NCBI GenBank assembly: GCA_900546575.1
Contig: URDM01000039.1
Span: forward strand, 1 to 27,230
DNA from: an uncultured Prevotella sp.
GTDB taxonomy: Bacteria; Bacteroidota; Bacteroidia; Bacteroidales; Bacteroidaceae
Length of the DNA: 27,230 nucleotides
Direction of reading: 5' to 3'
Shown: positions 23,057 through 27,230 of the stretch, in pieces
Layout: each line of letters opens with the position of its first letter
Numbering within the stretch: position 1 is the stretch's first letter
Notes under the pieces: model-generated
Databases searched by the model: none
Told to the model about the DNA's origin: nothing
The model's input: the letters and a program-made list of their open reading frames with translations, nothing else
Translations under genes and position numbers: made by a program

Positions 23057-23982
23057 CAAATACTAATAATGTAGACAATATGACAAGAGTGTCAGGCATG
23101 CTGCGTATGCTGGCTGCCTGCCTTGTATTGTTCATGACCGTTGTTCTGTCAGGATGCAAGCCGGGAATCCCCGGACGCTATCTGCAGCCCGACGAAATGG
23201 CCGACATCCTGTACGACTACCATCTTGCTGAAGGTATTGTGCAGACCGACTATAGCTCGTCCGACTCGATAGCTATGCGCGCCTATCGCATCAATATCCT
23301 GCATAGCCACGGAGTGTCGGAAGCCGACTTCGACTCGTCGATGGTGTATTATACACGCCACACTCGCGAGTTGCAGCAGGTGTACAACAAGATAGGCGAC
23401 CGACTCGACCGCGAGGCTGTAGAACGAGGCGGACAAGCCGGATTTGCCGACATGACAGACAATGCTGATACTACAAACGTATGGAAACTGTCGTCGGCCT
23501 TTGTACTATCGCCTTATGTGGCGACAAACCGTATGTCGTTTGAGATTAAGGCCGACAGCTCGTATCATGAGGGCGACCGCATGGTGCTCGACTTCGACGC
23601 TCAGTTCCTCTATCAGGACGGTATGCGCGACGCTTCGGTTGTACTTGCCGTTACCTACGCCAACGATAGTGTGGAGTATGTCAACAACAGCATCAACTCG
23701 TCTACCCACTATCATATGCAGATAACGAACGAGGGACGGTTGGCTATAAAGGCTGTGCGTGGATATTGGATGCTGTCGAGCGACAGGTCTATGCCGACAT
23801 CATCAGCCACTACATTCAAACTCTTTGTCGTTTCTAACATACGACTTGTGAGAATGCACGTAGCCGAACCCGTAATCAATCCGGAAGACGAAGGCCAGAA
23901 GGCCGACTCGCTCAACCGCCCCAGACTTGACAGTCTAAAACGTCTGCCGCCTCCCACTCCCCTAAAAGACCGCCGCATATGA
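23053..23982 (+). CDS. DUF4296-domain lipoprotein
   Basis: A 309-residue predicted lipoprotein. The lipobox VVLSGC places the lipidated cysteine at residue 35 of the long form. The start of the mature part (PDEMADILYDYHLAEGI) and the following AMRAYRINILHSHGVSEADFDSSM are typical of DUF4296, a Bacteroidetes family of unknown role. The second half looks beta-rich and the end is proline-rich and basic. Two starts are possible: ATG at 23053, coupled to lspA through ATGA, or ATG at 23080, which gives a more usual signal length. I give the first because of the overlap. It ends in an ATGA overlap with the next gene. Where it acts beyond the envelope cannot be told. Confidence 0.85.
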   Translation: MTNTNNVDNMTRVSGMLRMLAACLVLFMTVVLSGCKPGIPGRYLQPDEMADILYDYHLAEGIVQTDYSSSDSIAMRAYRINILHSHGVSEADFDSSMVYYTRHTRELQQVYNKIGDRLDREAVERGGQAGFADMTDNADTTNVWKLSSAFVLSPYVATNRMSFEIKADSSYHEGDRMVLDFDAQFLYQDGMRDASVVLAVTYANDSVEYVNNSINSSTHYHMQITNEGRLAIKAVRGYWMLSSDRSMPTSSATTFKLFVVSNIRLVRMHVAEPVINPEDEGQKADSLNRPRLDSLKRLPPPTPLKDRRI

Positions 23983-24200
23983 CACGTATAGTGGCTGCCA
24001 ATAGGGTGATTGATGCGGATGGCGACGAGATGAAGCCAGGCGTAGTAGAATTGGAAGGAAAGTACGTAAGTAGTGTCTATCCATTGTTTGGTGAGCGTCC
24101 GTTTACAGAGTGGCTTGGTGGCACGATCAATATCAAGCGCTCTGCCGACGGAAGGCTCCAAGCCTACAAGGATGGAGAGGTAATCATCGATAATCAATAA
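23979..24200 (+). CDS. Small conserved-looking protein, amidohydrolase N-terminus-like
   Basis: A 73-residue protein that I cannot place firmly. Its first 32 residues (MTRIVAANRVIDADGDEM, then PGVVELEGKYVSSVYPL) follow the pattern of the small beta domain at the N-terminus of amidohydrolases such as dihydroorotase, but there is no catalytic domain: it ends after GTINIKRSADGRLQAYKDGE. It could be a free-standing domain or simply a beta-rich protein of its own kind. The start overlaps the DUF4296 gene by 4 bases (ATGA) and nadC follows 30 bases later. The reading frame is confirmed by this coupling and by codon use like its neighbours. No signal peptide. Confidence 0.75.
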   Translation: MTRIVAANRVIDADGDEMKPGVVELEGKYVSSVYPLFGERPFTEWLGGTINIKRSADGRLQAYKDGEVIIDNQ

Positions 24201-24230
24201 AACAGATAATTAACAATTAAACATTATATT

Positions 24231-25079
24231 ATGCTTAGTGTAAACGAATTGGAAGACCGCCTTATTGACCTCGCTTTTGCAGAGGACATAGGCGACGGCG
24301 ACCACACAACCCTTTGCTGCATACCTGACACAGCTATGGGCAAGTCGCACTTGTTGATAAAGGAAGACGGCATTCTTGCCGGAGTAGAAGTGGCAAAGCG
24401 CGTATTTGCACGTTTCGACCCGACCATGCAGGTTGAGGTCCTGATTGGCGATGGTGCCCACGTGAAGAAGGGCGATATAGCTATGGTGGTTACCGGCAAG
24501 GTTCGCTCGTTGCTTCAGACCGAGCGCCTTATGCTCAACATCATGCAACGCATGAGCGGTATCGCTACTATGACAGCCAAGTATGTAGAGCGCCTCAAGG
24601 GTACAAAGACTCACGTTCTCGACACTCGTAAGACTACTCCCGGAATGCGTATGCTTGAGAAGCAGGCTGTAAAGATAGGTGGTGGTATGAACCATCGTAT
24701 CGGACTGTTCGACATGATTCTGCTTAAGGACAATCACGTAGACTTTGCCGGCGGTATTGCCAACGCCATCAACCGTTGTCACGAGTATCTCAAGGAGAAG
24801 GGTCTCGACCTGAAGATTGAGATTGAGGTGCGCAATTTCGACGAGCTGAAGCAGGCTATGGATTGTGGCGGCATCAACCGTATTATGCTCGACAACTTCT
24901 CGGTAGAGAACACCAAGAAGGCTGTAGAGATGGTTGCAGGCAAGTACGAGACCGAGTCGAGTGGTGGCATTACCTTCGACACAATTCGAGACTATGCCGA
25001 GTGTGGTGTCGACTTTATTTCTGTAGGTGCCTTGACTCACTCTGTAAAGGGACTTGATATGTCGTTTAAGGCTTGCTAA
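24231..25079 (+). CDS. nadC: Nicotinate-nucleotide pyrophosphorylase (carboxylating)
   Basis: NadC makes nicotinate mononucleotide from quinolinate and PRPP, the entry into NAD synthesis, in the cytoplasm. The 282-residue length is normal. Marks are EDIGDGDHTT near residue 18, ERLMLNIMQRMSGIAT, HVLDTRKTTPGMR (PRPP and quinolinate site), KIGGGMNHRIGLFDMILLKDNH, and the late GGITFDTIRDYAECGVDFISVGALTHS. No residue that I know to be needed is missing. nadA and nadB are not in the window. It sits between the 73-residue gene and the C69 peptidase gene in one operon. Confidence 0.97.
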   Translation: MLSVNELEDRLIDLAFAEDIGDGDHTTLCCIPDTAMGKSHLLIKEDGILAGVEVAKRVFARFDPTMQVEVLIGDGAHVKKGDIAMVVTGKVRSLLQTERLMLNIMQRMSGIATMTAKYVERLKGTKTHVLDTRKTTPGMRMLEKQAVKIGGGMNHRIGLFDMILLKDNHVDFAGGIANAINRCHEYLKEKGLDLKIEIEVRNFDELKQAMDCGGINRIMLDNFSVENTKKAVEMVAGKYETESSGGITFDTIRDYAECGVDFISVGALTHSVKGLDMSFKAC

Positions 25080-25081
25080 TC

Positions 25082-26725
25082 ATGAATATATCAAAGCAAA
25101 TTAAGACTATTGCCCTTGCCGCTATTATGTCGGCTTCGGCAATAGAGTCTTCAGCTTGTACCAACCTTATCGTTGGTAAGAAGGCAAGTGTCGACGGCTC
25201 GGTACTCGTATCCTATAATGCCGACGACTACGGCATGTTCGGCCACTTGTGCCACTATCCAGCAGGAACTCATAAGAAGGGCGAGATGCGAAAGATATTC
25301 GACTGGGACACAGGCGAGTATCATGGCGAAATACCCGAGGCTCCCGTAACGTATAATGTTATCGGTAATATCAACGAGTTTCAGCTCTCTATTGGCGAGA
25401 CCACTTATGGCGGACGTGAGGAGATGGTAGATACTACCGGTATTCTCGACTACGGTTCGCTCATATACGTCACTCTCCAACGTGCCAAGACAGCCCGTGA
25501 GGCAATCTCGGTTATGACTTCGCTTGTAGAGAAATACGGCTATTGCTCTGAGGGCGAAACGTTCTCAATCTGCGACCCCAACGAGGCGTGGATTATGGAG
25601 ATGATGGGTACTGGTCCTGGCAGCAAGGGTGTTGTTTGGGTGGCTATGCGAATACCTGACAACGCTATCTGCGCTCATGCCAACCAGAGCCGTATCGGCA
25701 AGTTTGACATGAAGGACAAGAAGAACGTGCTCTACTCGAAGAATGTCATTTCCTATGCCCGCAAGATGGGATGGTTCACAGGTAAGGATGTCGACTTCTC
25801 ATGGAAGAATACCTATGCACGTCCCGACTTCTCGGGTCGTCGTTTCTGCGACGCTCGTGTTTGGAGCTTTTTCAATCATTATCAGAAGGGATTCGACCGC
25901 TACCTGCCTTGGGCACTTGGCAAGGACCCTAATGCCGAGGACATGCCTCTGTGGATTATTCCCGACCGCAAGCTTAGCGTACACGACGTAGAGATGGGTA
26001 TGCGCGACCATTACGAGGGAACAGCCTTGGCTCTCGACACAACCAATGTTGGTGGTGGTATATATCAGATGCCTTATCGTCCCACACCATTGCAGTTTAA
26101 GGTTGACGGCAAGACCTACTTCAACGAGCGCCCTATCTCTACCCAGCAGACAGCTTTCTCGTTTGTATCGCAACTTCGCTCATGGATGCCGCGCGAGATA
26201 GGTGGCGTGATTTGGTTTGGCAACGACGATGCCAACATGGTGGCATACACACCAGTATATTGTGGCAATAATGTTCAGCCTGAGTGCTACAACACTCCAG
26301 GTGCCGATGCTGTGACATTCTCTGACAAGAATGCATTCTGGGTTTGCAACTGGGTGAGCAACATGGTTTACCCGCGTTACTCGCAGATATTCCCCGAACT
26401 GCAGACTTTGCGTGACTCGCTCGAAGCAAGCTACTTTGCTCAGCAGGCAGATTTCGAGAAGAAGGCTATGAATCTCTATGCTACCGACAAGCAGGCTGCT
26501 CTTCGTATGCTCAACGACTATAGCGTGGAGAAGGCTCAGCAGATGCTTGCTCAATGGAAGAATCTCGCAATCCGTATCATCGTGAAGTACAACGATATGG
26601 GTGTGAAGCAGGAGAAGAACGGCAAGATTATCCAGAAAACTATGCGTCCAGGCTATCCAGAGAGTTTCGCAAGAAAGCTCGTTAAGGAGACTGGTGACTG
26701 GTATGTTGTGCCTGAAAACAAATAA
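25082..26725 (+). CDS. Exported C69-family dipeptidase
   Basis: A 547-residue peptidase of family C69 (PepD type), N-terminal nucleophile enzymes that cut dipeptides. Residues 1-25 are a signal peptide ending ESSA. The next residue, C26 in CTNLIVGKKASVDGS, would become the N-terminal nucleophile after cleavage, matching the start of Lactobacillus PepD. Further marks are LVSYNADDYGMFG, NEAWIMEMMGTGPGSKGVVW, ICAHANQSRIG and the late EIGGVIWFGNDDAN. So the signal peptide may serve both export and activation. The ATG at 25082 lies 2 bases after the nadC stop. A terminator follows at 26755-26792. A lipoprotein reading is unlikely, because SSAC is a poor lipobox and the Cys is needed for catalysis. 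Confidence 0.93.
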   Translation: MNISKQIKTIALAAIMSASAIESSACTNLIVGKKASVDGSVLVSYNADDYGMFGHLCHYPAGTHKKGEMRKIFDWDTGEYHGEIPEAPVTYNVIGNINEFQLSIGETTYGGREEMVDTTGILDYGSLIYVTLQRAKTAREAISVMTSLVEKYGYCSEGETFSICDPNEAWIMEMMGTGPGSKGVVWVAMRIPDNAICAHANQSRIGKFDMKDKKNVLYSKNVISYARKMGWFTGKDVDFSWKNTYARPDFSGRRFCDARVWSFFNHYQKGFDRYLPWALGKDPNAEDMPLWIIPDRKLSVHDVEMGMRDHYEGTALALDTTNVGGGIYQMPYRPTPLQFKVDGKTYFNERPISTQQTAFSFVSQLRSWMPREIGGVIWFGNDDANMVAYTPVYCGNNVQPECYNTPGADAVTFSDKNAFWVCNWVSNMVYPRYSQIFPELQTLRDSLEASYFAQQADFEKKAMNLYATDKQAALRMLNDYSVEKAQQMLAQWKNLAIRIIVKYNDMGVKQEKNGKIIQKTMRPGYPESFARKLVKETGDWYVVPENK

Positions 26726-26754
26726 CAGGAGCTAATTAGCATCCTTATTATATT

Positions 26755-26792
26755 AGGAGGTTTTGGTTATAATGCCAATACCTCCTTTTTTT
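26755..26792 (+). terminator. Rho-independent terminator after the C69 peptidase gene
   Basis: AGGAGGTTTTGG (26755-26766) pairs with CCAATACCTCCT (26775-26786) with one mismatch and an 8-base loop. A T-rich tract follows to 26792. A 10-base palindrome GCTAATTAGC (26731-26740) lies just before it. Confidence 0.85.
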
Positions 26793-27008
26793 AGTACCAT
26801 TCTACAAGTAACACCTTTTCGAGCAAACCCTTAGTCCTGCAAATCTCAACCGAGCCCCTACAAGGCAGTTATGAGAAACGTTTTTCTGATGAAACTCCTT
26901 TCTTGTCTTATCCATTGCTTCCGTAGCCAGGTTATGGGTCTCTATCTGCAATACAATCACATGAGCCACCTGTCCAAACGTAATATGTAGAAGTATCTTG
27001 TGTCATAA

Positions 27009-27230
27009 TTATTTTATTCTCAATGTCCGCAGATGTTCCTTCTGTTCGGGTGTGATTCTGTAGCTCTCGATGGCCTTCTGGATGGTCTTGTTTTGTGTCC
27101 AGGGAGCAAGGCGGTGTTGCTCGATGTAGGGAATCGCCTGGTCCCATTGCTTAGCAAGGGCGGTGGCGAAGAACCAGGCAACCATCATCTTTACGTAATA
27201 CTCTTCGCTCCTTACTGATGCAGGAATTTC
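27009..27230 (-). CDS. DNA alkylation repair protein, AlkD-like (3' end only)
   Basis: The last 73 codons and stop of a gene that continues past the window edge. The translation runs EIPASVRSEEYYVKMMVAWF at its start and ends KAIESYRITPEQKEHLRTLRIK. This is the C-terminal HEAT-repeat end of the AlkD-like proteins found in Bacteroidetes, with the aromatic YYVKMMVAWFFA helix that lines the DNA groove. AlkD-type enzymes remove alkylated bases from DNA by a glycosylase reaction without base flipping. The final 78 bases have a decayed copy at 10993-11070. The start and any catalytic Asp and Trp lie outside the window, so activity cannot be judged. Confidence 0.85.
   Translation of the reverse strand, partial: EIPASVRSEEYYVKMMVAWFFATALAKQWDQAIPYIEQHRLAPWTQNKTIQKAIESYRITPEQKEHLRTLRIK

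Noticed and set aside
26794..27008. Short minus-strand open frame between the C69 terminator and the AlkD-like gene
   Set aside because: It lacks a convincing start, only 37 codons follow its ATG, and I see no family resemblance. I treat the stretch as noncoding.

Overview
The window reads as a chromosomal segment of a Bacteroidales bacterium, most likely Prevotellaceae (Prevotella/Segatella type). Three things point there: promoters of the Bacteroidetes form (a TAnnTTTG box, often with TTG about 20 bases upstream), starts without Shine-Dalgarno sequences, and typical Bacteroidales gene sets (ileS, DksA-like, lspA, DUF4296 lipoprotein; AGCS symporter; S37 and C69 peptidases). I see no rRNA, tRNA, CRISPR array, intact insertion sequence or prophage.

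Layout. 1-3243 (+): a Fur-family regulator, purA and hisS, with the regulator overlapping purA by 4 bases. 3244-3898: a gene-free, repeat-rich stretch holding a degenerate 22-23 base tandem array and several inverted repeats. 3899-8473 (-): a probable five-gene operon running, in transcription order, rhodanese lipoprotein, zinc alcohol dehydrogenase, metallo-beta-lactamase-fold hydrolase, pabB and a secreted S37 peptidase. 8657-10099 (+): an AGCS amino acid:cation symporter. 10128-10892 (-): yaaA. 10893-11566: a second gene-poor stretch holding a broken 3' remnant of an AlkD-like gene and several repeats. 11567-17179 (+): a MATE exporter, then an RND adaptor and pump. 17185-18158 (-): a pabC-like aminotransferase and an MmcQ/YjbR protein. 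18316-21939 (+): ileS with its own terminator. 22036-26725 (+): a likely operon of a DksA-like protein, lspA, a DUF4296 lipoprotein, a 73-residue protein, nadC and a C69 dipeptidase, closed by a terminator. 27009-27230 (-): the 3' end of an AlkD-like DNA alkylation repair gene that runs out of the window.

How the genes fit together. Most are core metabolism: AMP synthesis (PurA), tRNA charging (HisS, IleS), folate precursor synthesis (PabB and PabC, about 11 kb apart), NAD synthesis (NadC) and lipoprotein maturation (LspA, with several predicted lipoproteins nearby). Around these are export and envelope functions: MATE and RND efflux, and two exported peptidases.

I found no convincing new multi-gene system. 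The strongest points for a second look are the isoleucyl-tRNA synthetase with a rearranged HIGH motif (GIHH), the Fur-family protein that has lost the usual regulatory histidines and may be translated from a leaderless mRNA, the AlkD relic whose intact counterpart lies at the window end, the 22-23 base tandem array, and a 14-base palindrome inside the yaaA promoter.
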